Below are positions 24,534 to 33,676 of a stretch of 64,000 nt of DNA, piece by piece. This stretch comes from JAAZKI01 sp012799905 (lineage in GTDB: Bacteria > Verrucomicrobiota > Lentisphaeria > Oligosphaerales > Oligosphaeraceae), in NCBI GenBank assembly GCA_050949415.1, contig JBMNFR010000001.1, positions 478,283-542,282 of the forward strand, read 5' to 3'. A program made the position numbers and the translations under genes. The notes beneath the pieces were generated by a model. That model ran no database searches. It was given only the letters and a program-made list of their open reading frames with translations, and was not told the DNA's origin. The stretch's first letter is position 1. Each line of letters opens with the position of its first letter.

Positions 24534-25360
24534 GAGCCATACCTACTCCAATCAAAGGGATGGTGGCCTCTGGCCTTGTGCTTGCAGGAGCTAGTTCCAC
24601 TGCGGGTGTCGCAGAACCGAGCGTCTGCCAAGCTAATCTTGGTTATCATGCGTCTTCATCGTCTGACATCCAGGCTTCTGTTTCAAGCCAAGGAGTATAT
24701 AATAAAGAACAGGTCGCTAAGGACATTCCTGCAAATATGCCAATAGTTACGCTTAATGGAGCGGATGGACAAATGTCAGCGCTTAATGTCATATTCAACG
24801 AAGAGGAAAAGTCAAAAGACACTTTAACGTATCATCCTGAGTCCATCCGATATGCAGACAATGTCTACCTGCGCTTTCTGAAGCCATTGCATCTTATTAT
24901 AGACAAGAAAAAAATGCATGTAGAAGAATGGGATGTGATATTTTCTTTTCGTGATTTAAATAATATTGATGCGCATCTTATAAGAAAATTTGAAGACCTT
25001 TACAGAAAGGCTCAAAACAGCAAACTTTCTGAAGAAGAAAAAAAGACTTGGGGCAAAATCGTTGACAGCATAGATTACGCTTCATTCAGCCAAGAGATGT
25101 CATATCCCCAATTTGAAGTTGGCCAGGTTACTTCCCTGAGTGATAATCTCGTTATTATCAACTGGATTGATGGCGAGAAAGAAAGATTCCGTGGACGCAT
25201 CCCAGCCTTCTTCACTAGCGGAAGAGTACAAAAAGGCGATTGGTTTGAAGCCTTGGTTAAACGCGGGAAACAGGATATGGTTGTATCCATTGAATGTCCA
25301 CAGAAAATCGATCCGCCAGTAGAATATGACTTCGAGTCACTGAAAGTGTATAAGCTATAA
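24530..25360 (+). CDS. Cargo operon gene 2, hypothetical
   Basis: A 276-residue protein starting at a GTG that overlaps the upstream stop. The N-terminus has a weak hydrophobic, Ala/Gly-rich stretch (GMVASGLVLAGASSTAGVA) that may be a membrane contact or a poor signal. The middle is charged and helical. The C-terminal ~70 residues look like a small beta-barrel (FEVGQVTSLSDNLVIINWID, then DGEKERFRGRIPAFF), reminiscent of S1/OB folds. Its stop is one base before the start of the MBL gene. Function unknown; obligatory pairing with its neighbours is inferred from the overlaps. Confidence 0.72.
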   Translation: MRAIPTPIKGMVASGLVLAGASSTAGVAEPSVCQANLGYHASSSSDIQASVSSQGVYNKEQVAKDIPANMPIVTLNGADGQMSALNVIFNEEEKSKDTLTYHPESIRYADNVYLRFLKPLHLIIDKKKMHVEEWDVIFSFRDLNNIDAHLIRKFEDLYRKAQNSKLSEEEKKTWGKIVDSIDYASFSQEMSYPQFEVGQVTSLSDNLVIINWIDGEKERFRGRIPAFFTSGRVQKGDWFEALVKRGKQDMVVSIECPQKIDPPVEYDFESLKVYKL

Positions 25361-25361
25361 A

Positions 25362-26315
25362 ATGGAGCCTGAGAAAATACAACTCGACTTTTGGAATGTC
25401 GGGCAAGGTGATGCCAGTACGATTACTTGGCCAAATGAACGGCTAACAGTCATTGATTGCGGGCCACGCAAAAACCCCATGATAGATTTTCTTACGCAGA
25501 AACGCCCACACATCAATAATATTTTTATTACGCATAACGACGAGGATCACATTGGCGGGTTATACTCATTAGTCAGGTATAACCATAGCAATATTGATTC
25601 TGTCAAAATGGTAGATGACCGCGCCCCCTCTTGCTTTAAAAAAATAATTGGAGAGATTGCCAAGTATAGCCCTCAGTTTGTCCAAGATAAAATATTTAGG
25701 TTAGAATGTCAGTCCAACCAACCAAGTCCGCTTGTTAAATATAAGGACTATACTGTAGAAATCTGCTACCCCAATTTTATTGCGAATGTTCAGTCCAGTT
25801 CGCCAAACGCCACCTCAGCTATCTTGCGGCTCAAATATAAGAATGAAGTCATTGTTGTTTGGGGTTCAGATAATTCGCTAACTACCATTGCAGCAACAAA
25901 TAGCTGTGCAATACCAATGCTTTTCGGTCCGCACCACGGCGCTCCGGCTGAAATGGACGAAGCCCAATTAATGGACGGACTATTGCAACGCATATCGCCA
26001 TCACAGTGTTTTTTGTCGTTCTCTACTGTCAATAACTATAAACACCCCAATAAAAATTACATTATAGCACTTCGGAAGACAGGATGCACCATTACCTGCT
26101 CCCAGCTGGCAAAGAAGTGTGCTCCTGGAAGAACTACGCCAGTTTTTAATGGAGATGCGCTATATGGGCGAAAATCACCAGTGAAGAAAAACCAGGTGTC
26201 CTGCCACGGACATACTCAGTTTCATGTTCAGGGAAGAAACATTTATGATGAATATGCAACTCAATATTGCGAAGAAGTAAAGAAGCTTTCAAAAGCCCTA
26301 TGCAATAAAGCCTGA
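25362..26315 (+). CDS. ComEC-like metallo-beta-lactamase-fold protein (cargo operon gene 3)
   Basis: A 317-residue soluble MBL-fold protein of the type found at the C-terminus of ComEC/Rec2. Visible motifs are the N-terminal DFWNVGQGDAS, the metal motif ITHNDEDHIGGL (His58, Asp60, Asp62, His63), NATSAILRL (~149-157), VVWGSD with Asp170, and GPHHGAP with His191/192. In ComEC this domain is a nuclease candidate; here there are no membrane segments. The C-terminal ~110 residues contain several Cys and His. It is the last gene of the AT-rich operon, followed by a strong terminator. Nuclease or phosphodiesterase activity is inferred. Confidence 0.88.
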   Translation: MEPEKIQLDFWNVGQGDASTITWPNERLTVIDCGPRKNPMIDFLTQKRPHINNIFITHNDEDHIGGLYSLVRYNHSNIDSVKMVDDRAPSCFKKIIGEIAKYSPQFVQDKIFRLECQSNQPSPLVKYKDYTVEICYPNFIANVQSSSPNATSAILRLKYKNEVIVVWGSDNSLTTIAATNSCAIPMLFGPHHGAPAEMDEAQLMDGLLQRISPSQCFLSFSTVNNYKHPNKNYIIALRKTGCTITCSQLAKKCAPGRTTPVFNGDALYGRKSPVKKNQVSCHGHTQFHVQGRNIYDEYATQYCEEVKKLSKALCNKA

Positions 26316-26359
26316 TTTTGGCGTTAGAATCTATTTCACTCCCTCCCTCCCTCCCCCCC

Positions 26360-26388
26360 GCCCGGCCAGTTTTGGCCGGGCTTTTTTT
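26360..26388 (+). terminator. Terminator of the cargo operon
   Basis: Perfect 9-bp stem GCCCGGCCA (26360-26368) / TGGCCGGGC (26373-26381) with loop GTTT, followed by seven T bases. It isolates the cargo operon from the late genes. Confidence 0.92.
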
Positions 26389-26872
26389 GTGCCCTGGACC
26401 GTCCGGACTAAAAAGACCGAGGGTTTGCAGTCACCCTTAAGGAAACCTAACTCGGCAATCCCTACACGCGCGTAATAAAAAGGGATCGCGCGCGCGTCCC
26501 CCTATTAGTCCCCCACTGCCACCTCCTAACCTTTCCATACCCCGACACCTGCATAGGTCATGCATGCGCGCGCATTTTGTTAATCGTAATAATAAAATTC
26601 TCCGCGCGTATAACCTACAAGGATTTCATTTTCAAACGGGGTGCAAAGACGGGTAGAACCTCATTTTTTGGCCGAAAAGCAACCTTGCAGGTTGTTTTTC
26701 GCCGGTTTTCCTCGCCCTGCTCCCCCCTGGGAGGGGGGGGCGGGGTAGGTTCTCCGCCGCCACCCCCTCGATCCCTGGTCGCGGGAAGGAGAAACGTGCA
26801 TAGACACACTTTCTTTCTTCGGAGCGGCGGGGCGGGGAGGCGCACGCTGGCAATGCACCAAGGACGGGGACT
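26389..26872. promoter_or_regulatory. Non-coding leader of the late operon (possible packaging site)
   Basis: 484 bases with no credible gene before TerL. Features: CG-alternating blocks near 26466-26500, a 12-bp palindrome ATGCGCGCGCAT (26564-26575), CGCGCGTATA (26603-26612), a 13-bp stem with a 3-base loop at 26673-26701 (CAACCT-TGC-AGGTTG core), and a C6/G6 hairpin near 26718-26740. The position just before TerL is where cos or pac sites and late promoters usually lie. No small-terminase gene was recognised here. Confidence 0.5.
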
Positions 26873-29047
26873 ATGGAAGAACAGCAACTACTCTTAGACT
26901 TAGGGCCGGCAGTCGCCAGTCCAAGCAACAGCGGATACCGGCGCCACCGCAGCAGTGCGGCGCAACGGCAGGCGGAGCTTTCAGCGGAAGGTCGCGACAT
27001 CGGGGAAATACCGGAAGTGGCAAACCCAGCCCGAAGGGAGAGCTGCCGGAAAGACCTGAAAAAATTCTGCGAGACCTACTTTCCGAAAATCTTCTATCTG
27101 CCCTGGGCGCCGATGCAATTGGAGACCATCAATCGGCTTCAGGCGGCGGCTGTCTCGGGAGGACAATTCGCCATTGCGATGCCCAGGGGGACTGGCAAGT
27201 CTGTCTTTTGCGAACGAGCCGCGATCTGGGCGGCAGTCTATGGGTATCGGCGGTTCATCGTAGTGGTCGGCGCCACCGGCGATGCCGCCAAGGAATCGTT
27301 CAGAGCCATCAAGGCGCCTTTCGAAACTAACGAAGACTTCATGGCCGACTTCCCGGAAATATGCTATCCGGTCAAGGCCCTGGAAGGCATCACCAACCGA
27401 AGCAGGGGGCAGACGTGGCGCGGGGAACGAACCCATATCGTATGGAAGGACGCGACGATGATCTTTCCGTGCATCGGCGATTCGCCGACCGGCGGGACAA
27501 TCATCACCTCCGCGTCGATGAACAGCCGTATTCGCGGCATGTCGCACACTCCGGCCCAGGGCGGGAAATTGCGGCCGGACTTTGTCCTGATCGACGACCC
27601 GCAGACCCGCGAAAGCGCCAAAAGCGTGACGCAGATCAAGGAACGGAAGAACTTCATCAACTCCGACATCCTCGGCCTGGCCGGCCCGGGCAAGAAGATC
27701 ACGGCCGTGATGCCCTGCACGGTCATCCAGCCCAACGATTTGGCTGACCAGCTGCTTGACCGCGAACAGAACCCGGCCTGGAACGGCCGGCGGTTCAAGC
27801 TGCTGGAAGGGTTTCCGGAAAACATGCACCTTTGGCAGCGATACTGGGAACTGCGCTCGCAGGGGCTGCGCAACGACCAGGGCACCGAGACGGCGACGCG
27901 CTTCTATATCGCCAACCGAGACGACATGGACGCCGGCTGCAAATCAACCTGGCCAGAACGCTTCGAACATGACGAAATCAGCGGAATCCAGAACGCGATG
28001 AACATCTTTTTCGCTGACAGAACCAGGTTTTTCTCGGAATTCCAGAACGATCCCGAGGCAATGGAACTCGGCGACGGCGAGCAAATCACGGCAAACATGA
28101 TCATAGACAGGATGAATTCGCGCCCCAAAATGGAAATTCCCCAGGCTGCGAGCCGCCTGACCTGCTTTGTTGACGTGCAGAAGAACCTCCTGTACTGGAC
28201 TATCGTGGCTTTTGACGACCACTTCACCGGCTGGCTAATCGACTACGGGGCATATCCTGACCAGCCCCGCCAGATGTTCACGACCCGCAACGCGGCGCCG
28301 ACCTATCGGGACGTCTATCCAGGCGCAGGCCAGGAAGGCGCGCTCATGGCCGCCTTGCGGGATTTGCTGCCGCCCATGCTGGAAAAATCCTATCCCCGCG
28401 AGGACGGCGCCGAGCTCACCATCGACCGCTGCCTGATCGACTCCGGCTGGGGCGACTCGGCCGACACCATCTACACCTTCATTCGCGAATCGCGCCTGAA
28501 CGCCGTCATCATGCCCTCCAAAGGCGTCGGCATCAATGCGACGATGACCCCTTTCAGCGAATTCAAGCGGCGCCCCGGTGAGATCATCAGCCCGTACGAA
28601 TGGCACATTGCGCCCATCAAGAACAAGCGCCAGGTTCGCCTGCTGCGCTACGACACCAATTATTGGAAGAGTTTTTACCGGAACCGCGTGCTCACTTCCC
28701 GCGGCGACCCGGGCGCCTTCAGCATCAACGGCGAGCGGATTACCGACCGCTTCCGCCTGCTGGCGGACCAGCTTTCCAGCGAATACAGCATTGCCGAGTC
28801 GGCCCGCGGCCGCCGGGTGGACGTCTGGAAGCTCACGCCAAACCGCGAGAATCATTGGCTTGACTGCGTCATCGGCTGCATGGTAGCCGCATCCGAGCAA
28901 GGCTGCCGTCTGATCATCGACCCGCCCACCGCAATCGGCAAGGAGCCGGCCAAGCCGAGCCCCGCCCCCAGTCCGCAGTCGCCCAGGCCAAAAGTCTTCA
29001 GCGTAGGCAAAAGGTACGGCGTAGGCAAAGTCTATTCTCACTCCTAA
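26873..29047 (+). CDS. Phage terminase large subunit (GpA-like)
   Basis: A 724-residue DNA-packaging motor and nuclease. The ATPase domain has Walker A MPRGTGKS (~103-110), IVVVGATG, and Walker B FVLIDDPQ (~239-246). The C-terminal RNase H-like nuclease begins at LTCFVDVQ (~427) and continues with RCLIDSGWGD (~520). The last ~40 residues are Pro/Lys-rich. Size and motif order fit the lambda gpA group. The ATG follows GGACGGGGACT. Translation of an upstream small subunit is not evident. Confidence 0.95.
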   Translation: MEEQQLLLDLGPAVASPSNSGYRRHRSSAAQRQAELSAEGRDIGEIPEVANPARRESCRKDLKKFCETYFPKIFYLPWAPMQLETINRLQAAAVSGGQFAIAMPRGTGKSVFCERAAIWAAVYGYRRFIVVVGATGDAAKESFRAIKAPFETNEDFMADFPEICYPVKALEGITNRSRGQTWRGERTHIVWKDATMIFPCIGDSPTGGTIITSASMNSRIRGMSHTPAQGGKLRPDFVLIDDPQTRESAKSVTQIKERKNFINSDILGLAGPGKKITAVMPCTVIQPNDLADQLLDREQNPAWNGRRFKLLEGFPENMHLWQRYWELRSQGLRNDQGTETATRFYIANRDDMDAGCKSTWPERFEHDEISGIQNAMNIFFADRTRFFSEFQNDPEAMELGDGEQITANMIIDRMNSRPKMEIPQAASRLTCFVDVQKNLLYWTIVAFDDHFTGWLIDYGAYPDQPRQMFTTRNAAPTYRDVYPGAGQEGALMAALRDLLPPMLEKSYPREDGAELTIDRCLIDSGWGDSADTIYTFIRESRLNAVIMPSKGVGINATMTPFSEFKRRPGEIISPYEWHIAPIKNKRQVRLLRYDTNYWKSFYRNRVLTSRGDPGAFSINGERITDRFRLLADQLSSEYSIAESARGRRVDVWKLTPNRENHWLDCVIGCMVAASEQGCRLIIDPPTAIGKEPAKPSPAPSPQSPRPKVFSVGKRYGVGKVYSHS

Positions 29048-29105
29048 AAAACCCCGCGCGTATATATCAACAAAAACAGCAGTCAGAAAAAACAGGAGTC
29101 AGACT

Positions 29106-29321
29106 ATGGCAGACGAGAATATCAACCAAGCGCAGGAAAAAATCCTCGAGAACATCGCCAATCCCGTATCCAGCCATGCGGTGGACGGTGAAAAGACCGA
29201 ACTCAAGGACCCTTTGCGCCAACTCCAGGCCATGGAGCTCCTCGCCCGCCAGCGCGCCGCCCGCAATCCGCTGGGCGCAATAGGGTCTTTCCGCTTTCCA
29301 AGCGGTTCAGGGGAACGCTAA
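29106..29321 (+). CDS. Small head protein at the gpW position
   Basis: 71 residues, mostly helical (NINQAQEKILENIANP, then LRQLQAMELLARQRAARNP) with a flexible end. It lies between TerL and portal, where lambda has gpW, and its last base is shared with the start of the portal gene. Function is assigned by position only. An AACAGGAGTCAGACT ribosome-binding site precedes it. Confidence 0.7.
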   Translation: MADENINQAQEKILENIANPVSSHAVDGEKTELKDPLRQLQAMELLARQRAARNPLGAIGSFRFPSGSGER

Positions 29322-30874
29322 TGCCAGAAGAAATCCTACAAAAAATCCCGAAGGAGACCACGCCCAAAGCGTGCAAAGCGGCAGATGCGCTTTCCACGAG
29401 GCGGATTGTCGCCCGCATCAACGCGGCCAGCCGCAGTGCCGACTCCCAGCGCAACTTCAGCGGCGCCGACTATCTCAGCGCCGACGCCGCCCTCAACCGC
29501 TCGGTTCGCCGGCTCATCTCGATCCGTTCACGAAACGAATTCGTCAACAACAGCTACGCCTACGGCATCATCCACACCCTGGCCGACGACACCATCGGCA
29601 CCGGCCCCCGCCTGCAGCTCGAACCCGCCGAGGAAGGCGACCTGTTCACCACCGACCCGAAGTTCCAGCGCCGCGAACAGCGTTTCCACCGCTGGGCCCG
29701 CCAGATTCGCCTCAACGCGCTCTTGCGCTGCGCCCGCATCGCCAAGGCCCTTGACGGCGAGACCTTCATCTGGCTCCAGACCAATCCGTGCTCCGGCCGC
29801 GAAGTCCCCCTCGAACCCCGTCTCTTTGAGGCCGAATACGTCAGCAGCCGCCATTACCAGCCCGAGATTGCCCACGCCTCCGGACATCCCCTTGAGGCGG
29901 ACGGCATCTCCTACGACCGCTACGGCAACCCGATTTCCTACCGCTTCAGCCGTTTCCACCCCGGCTCTTCCGGCGGCTTCGCCGTGGATGAAGGCGTCCA
30001 AGTCCCTGCCGAACAAATCATCCACTACGCCAACCTTGTCCGCGCCGGGCAGCATCGCGGCCTTTCCGAGATGGCCGCTTGCCTGCACATCTTCAACGAC
30101 CTGCGCCGCTATTCCACCGCCGTCGTCCTGGCCGCCGAGGTTGCCGCAAATCTCAGCTTCATCATTTCCCACGACCTCCCCCCGGAATTATATGAGCAGA
30201 CCATCGACCATGATGCAGAAGGCAGGGTCATAACCGCTCTTGACCTGCAAGGCGGCCCGGGGGAATTCGTACATGGCTCAAACATGGGCCTCTCATTTCC
30301 CGCCGGGTACAAAGCCAGCCAACTCAAGGCTGAGCAGCCCACCGCCACCTACGTCACTTTCAAGGACGCGAAGATCGCCGAGGCGGCGCGTGTCTTCTCC
30401 ATGCCCTTCAACATCGCTTCCGGCAACTCAAGCGACTACAACTACGCCTCCGGCCGCCTCGACCACCAGGTCTATCACAAGAAGCTGCTCATCGAGCGCG
30501 AAAACATCGCAGTCGAAATCCTCGACCGCATCCTCGCCGCTTGGGAGGAATACGACCAGGTGCTGCACCCGGCCGACTACCGCATCGACAGCGCCGGTCA
30601 CAGCTGGATGTGGGACGGCTTCGAGCACGTCGACCCCATCAAGGAGGCCAACGCCCAGGCTGCCCGCCTGACCAACGGCGTGACCACCCTGGCCGAGGAA
30701 TGCGCCCGCGAAGGCCGCGACTACCACAACGTCCTGCGCCAGCGTCGCCGCGAATTCGAGGAATGCGCCCGCCTGGGCCTGCCTCCCATGCCATGGATGG
30801 CCCCTCAGCAAACGCCCAGCTTCGCCCCCGACTCCGGCGACGATGACAAAAAGGCCAAGCGTATAAAAGAATAA
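29321..30874 (+). CDS. Phage portal protein, lambda family
   Basis: A 517-residue portal forming the dodecameric DNA gate of the head. Family features include the N-terminal NRSVRRLISIRSRNEFVNNS, DTIGTGPRLQL, ALDGETFIWL and QIIHYANLVRAGQHRGLSEM. The C-terminus is disordered and charged (DDDKKAKRIKE). Start overlaps the previous stop by one base. Order TerL-small protein-portal is the lambda order. Confidence 0.94.
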   Translation: MPEEILQKIPKETTPKACKAADALSTRRIVARINAASRSADSQRNFSGADYLSADAALNRSVRRLISIRSRNEFVNNSYAYGIIHTLADDTIGTGPRLQLEPAEEGDLFTTDPKFQRREQRFHRWARQIRLNALLRCARIAKALDGETFIWLQTNPCSGREVPLEPRLFEAEYVSSRHYQPEIAHASGHPLEADGISYDRYGNPISYRFSRFHPGSSGGFAVDEGVQVPAEQIIHYANLVRAGQHRGLSEMAACLHIFNDLRRYSTAVVLAAEVAANLSFIISHDLPPELYEQTIDHDAEGRVITALDLQGGPGEFVHGSNMGLSFPAGYKASQLKAEQPTATYVTFKDAKIAEAARVFSMPFNIASGNSSDYNYASGRLDHQVYHKKLLIERENIAVEILDRILAAWEEYDQVLHPADYRIDSAGHSWMWDGFEHVDPIKEANAQAARLTNGVTTLAEECAREGRDYHNVLRQRRREFEECARLGLPPMPWMAPQQTPSFAPDSGDDDKKAKRIKE

Positions 30875-30891
30875 AACGAAGGACACCGCCC

Positions 30892-33081
30892 ATGCTGAAC
30901 CAATTCGCCAAGCCCTTGCCGCCCATCCAGGCCAACGCGCCGGCCACCCCCATCCAGGCCATCGCCGAGATCGAGCAGCTTTCCACCGACGGCCTGACCG
31001 CCATCAGCGGCGTCGCCTACTCCGGCGGCGCCATCGTTCAGCCCTGGAGCCGCAGCCCCATCTACATCGACCTCAGCGGCCTGAGCATTCGCGCCCAGGT
31101 GCCGCTGCTCTACAACCATTACAACTCGCCGCTCTCTCGCCTCGGCGTAGTCACACCCAGCATCAGCGGCAACCAACTGCGCATTTCCGGCGGCATCGAC
31201 CCCGAGGCCGAATCCGCCAAACAGATCATTGCCATGGGCAAGCGCATCCCCTGGCAGCTTTCCGTCGGGGCGATTCCCGAGAGCATCGAGGAGGTTCGTC
31301 CCGGCGCCACCGCCCAGGTCAACGGCCGCGAAGTGCACGGCCCCGCCCTGATCGCCCGTCAAGCCAACCTTTACGAGGTCAGCCTGGTGGCCGCCGGCGC
31401 CTGCGCCGACACCCAGCTGAAGATTTCCGCTGCTTTGAACATACCCCTCCCCCCCTCAGCCCCAAACCAAAAGGAACCAAGCAACATGCTGACCGAAAAA
31501 CTCCGCAAGTACATCCAGGCCAAGTACAGTCTTGGCGACCTCGGCGATGCCGAAATCATCGCCCACCTCAAAACCATCAACAGCAGCGTCGCCGCCGAAG
31601 AAGCCGCGATGAATGCACCGCCCCCGCAATCCACCGCGGGAATCCAGGCCGCCGCACCGGCAGCGGCATCCGCACCGCCCGCACCGCCCGCACCGCCCGC
31701 ACCGGCTCCCCCCGCACCGCAGCCCGACAGCAGCAACGCCATTCAGGCCGCCATCGCCGCCGAGCGCCAGCGCGTCAACGAAATCGACGCCATCTGCGTC
31801 CGCCATCCGGAAATCGGCATCCAGGCCCGCCAGGGCGGCTGGACCGCCGACGCCACCCGCCGGGCCGTGCTGGACGCCATCAACGCCAGCTACACCCCCG
31901 CCATGCCCAACATCCAGCAGCGCGACAACAGCATCACCCAGCCCATACTGGCCGCCGCCGCCTGGCAGGCCGCCGGCTTTGACGCCCAGGCCATTGAGGC
32001 CGCCTACGGCCGCGAAGCGCTGGACAACGCCAACCACCGCTGGCGCGGAAACATCAGCCTCCAGGAACTCATCATCGAGGCCGCCGCCGCCAATGGCGGC
32101 ATGGGCCTTCCCCGCCGCCTCACCGCCGGCAACTGGCACAGTGTCTGCCAGCAGGCCATCACTGCCAGCGCCTCCGGCGTCTCCCCGGTCAACCTCAGCG
32201 GCTTGCTCGGCGGCGTCATCGAGCGGGCGCTCCTCGAAGGCTTCGGCCAGGTTGACAACTCCTGGCGCGAAATCGCCGCCCGGCGCCGGGTGGACGACTT
32301 CCGCGAGATCGTCTTCTACCGCCTGGCTGCCGGCGGCGGCTTCTCCGAAGTCGGCCCCACCGGCGAACTGAAGCACGGCGAATACAGCGAGGTCGAATAC
32401 CGCAACCAGGCCACGACCTTCGGCCAGCTGCTGGGCGTCACCCGCAAGGACATCATCAACGATGACCTCGGCGCCCTCACCGCCACCCCCACCGAACTGG
32501 GGCTCAACGGCGCAATCAAGCTCAACGAAGTCTTCTGGACTGAATTCATGAACAACTCCGCCTTCTTCTGCGAAGCCAACCAAAACCTGCTGGCCAACGA
32601 CCCGCTCTCGGTGGATGGACTCACCGCCGCCCGCAAGGCTTTCATGAAGCTGCGCGACCAGAGCGGCCGCCTGCTCGGCTTCCCGCCGTCCATCCTGCTG
32701 GTTCCGCCCAGCCTGACCACCCTGGCCACCCAGCTTTTCAACGACAAGCAGATCATCGTCATCGGCACCGGCAACACCCCCAAGGTCATCCCGAACGGCA
32801 ACCCGCACACCGGCAAATACACCCCGGTCGAGTCGCCGTACCTCGAAGACGAGTCCATCCCCGGCTATTCCTCGACAGCCTACTATCTGCTGGCCAAGCC
32901 CTCGTTCCGCGCCACCATCCAGGTCGTCTTCCTCAACGGCATCGAGACCCCGACCATCGAGTCCAGCGCATTGGTCTTCGACTTGCTGGGCCTCAGCTGG
33001 CGCGCATACTACGACTTCGGCGTCCGCAAGATGGACCCCGCCGCCGGCCTCAAAGTCGCCGGAGCCACCCCCAGCCCATAA
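30892..33081 (+). CDS. Prohead protease-scaffold-major capsid fusion
   Basis: A 729-residue polyprotein. Residues ~1-180 resemble a prohead protease (PLLYNHYNSPLSRLG with a candidate His, then IPWQLSVGAIPESIEEV with a candidate Ser, and NLYEVSLVAAGA). Residues ~199-300 are helical then Ala/Pro-rich, like a scaffold or delta domain. Residues ~330-729 form the capsid part (FRATIQVVFLNGIETPTIES near the C-terminus). An internal ATG at 31486 (residue 199) has AAGGAA nine bases upstream, so a second, shorter scaffold-capsid product is likely. Self-processing during head assembly is inferred from the family of protease/MCP fusions. Confidence 0.88.
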   Translation: MLNQFAKPLPPIQANAPATPIQAIAEIEQLSTDGLTAISGVAYSGGAIVQPWSRSPIYIDLSGLSIRAQVPLLYNHYNSPLSRLGVVTPSISGNQLRISGGIDPEAESAKQIIAMGKRIPWQLSVGAIPESIEEVRPGATAQVNGREVHGPALIARQANLYEVSLVAAGACADTQLKISAALNIPLPPSAPNQKEPSNMLTEKLRKYIQAKYSLGDLGDAEIIAHLKTINSSVAAEEAAMNAPPPQSTAGIQAAAPAAASAPPAPPAPPAPAPPAPQPDSSNAIQAAIAAERQRVNEIDAICVRHPEIGIQARQGGWTADATRRAVLDAINASYTPAMPNIQQRDNSITQPILAAAAWQAAGFDAQAIEAAYGREALDNANHRWRGNISLQELIIEAAAANGGMGLPRRLTAGNWHSVCQQAITASASGVSPVNLSGLLGGVIERALLEGFGQVDNSWREIAARRRVDDFREIVFYRLAAGGGFSEVGPTGELKHGEYSEVEYRNQATTFGQLLGVTRKDIINDDLGALTATPTELGLNGAIKLNEVFWTEFMNNSAFFCEANQNLLANDPLSVDGLTAARKAFMKLRDQSGRLLGFPPSILLVPPSLTTLATQLFNDKQIIVIGTGNTPKVIPNGNPHTGKYTPVESPYLEDESIPGYSSTAYYLLAKPSFRATIQVVFLNGIETPTIESSALVFDLLGLSWRAYYDFGVRKMDPAAGLKVAGATPSP

Positions 33082-33146
33082 TCCCAACCATCCGCACCAT
33101 CCACACCATCCATAAATGCCAACCATCCCCATAGGAGGCACAAACC

Positions 33147-33635
33147 ATGGCTAAATTCATCCAGGAAGGCCGCAGCATAGACTACCGGCCGCAATCGGCA
33201 GTGTCCGCCGGCGCCGTCGTCAAAATCGCCGACAACTTCTTCGGTGCCGCCTTGCGCGGCATCGAGGCCGGCAAACTCGGCGCCCTCCGCATCGAGGGCG
33301 TCATCGAGGGACCCAAGGGCTCTGACAGCATCGACTTTGGCACCCTGGTTTACTGGGACGGCTCCAAGTTCACCACCACCGCCGCCTCCGGCGGCTACAT
33401 CGGCCGCGCCATTGCCGACCGCGGCAGCACCCTCTGGGTGCTGCTCAACGCCAGCAACCTCGGCGCCCTGACCGTGCCCACTCCCCAGACCGCGCCAACC
33501 CCCACCGCCACTGAAGTCGCCGTCACCGGCACCTACGCCGATGACGATGACGCCATCGCCGCCGCCATCAACGCCAACCGCGCCGACCTCGCCGCCGTCG
33601 TCGCCGCGCTCAAGACCGCCGGCCTGTTTACGTAA
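33147..33635 (+). CDS. DUF2190-family capsid decoration protein
   Basis: A 162-residue protein whose first ~110 residues match the DUF2190 pattern (MAKFIQEGRSIDYRP, VSAGAVVKI, EGVIEGPKGS), a small beta-tulip or barrel that cements capsid shells in related phages. The C-terminal ~45 residues form a Pro/Thr linker and an Ala-rich helix. A clear TAGGAGGCACAAACC precedes the ATG. Located directly after the capsid gene. Confidence 0.87.
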   Translation: MAKFIQEGRSIDYRPQSAVSAGAVVKIADNFFGAALRGIEAGKLGALRIEGVIEGPKGSDSIDFGTLVYWDGSKFTTTAASGGYIGRAIADRGSTLWVLLNASNLGALTVPTPQTAPTPTATEVAVTGTYADDDDAIAAAINANRADLAAVVAALKTAGLFT

Positions 33636-33676
33636 TCCGCACCCCCCAGGTCGCGCAGCCATCCGGAGAATAAGCC

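Noticed and set aside
26577..26897. Frame upstream of TerL as a possible small terminase
   Set aside because: It encodes Gly and Pro runs from C/G homopolymers and overlaps the TerL start; nothing resembles a small terminase.
31456..33141. Long minus-strand frame opposite the capsid gene
   Set aside because: A typical shadow in high-GC DNA with Gly/Val/Ala runs; the plus strand encodes clear capsid and protease domains.
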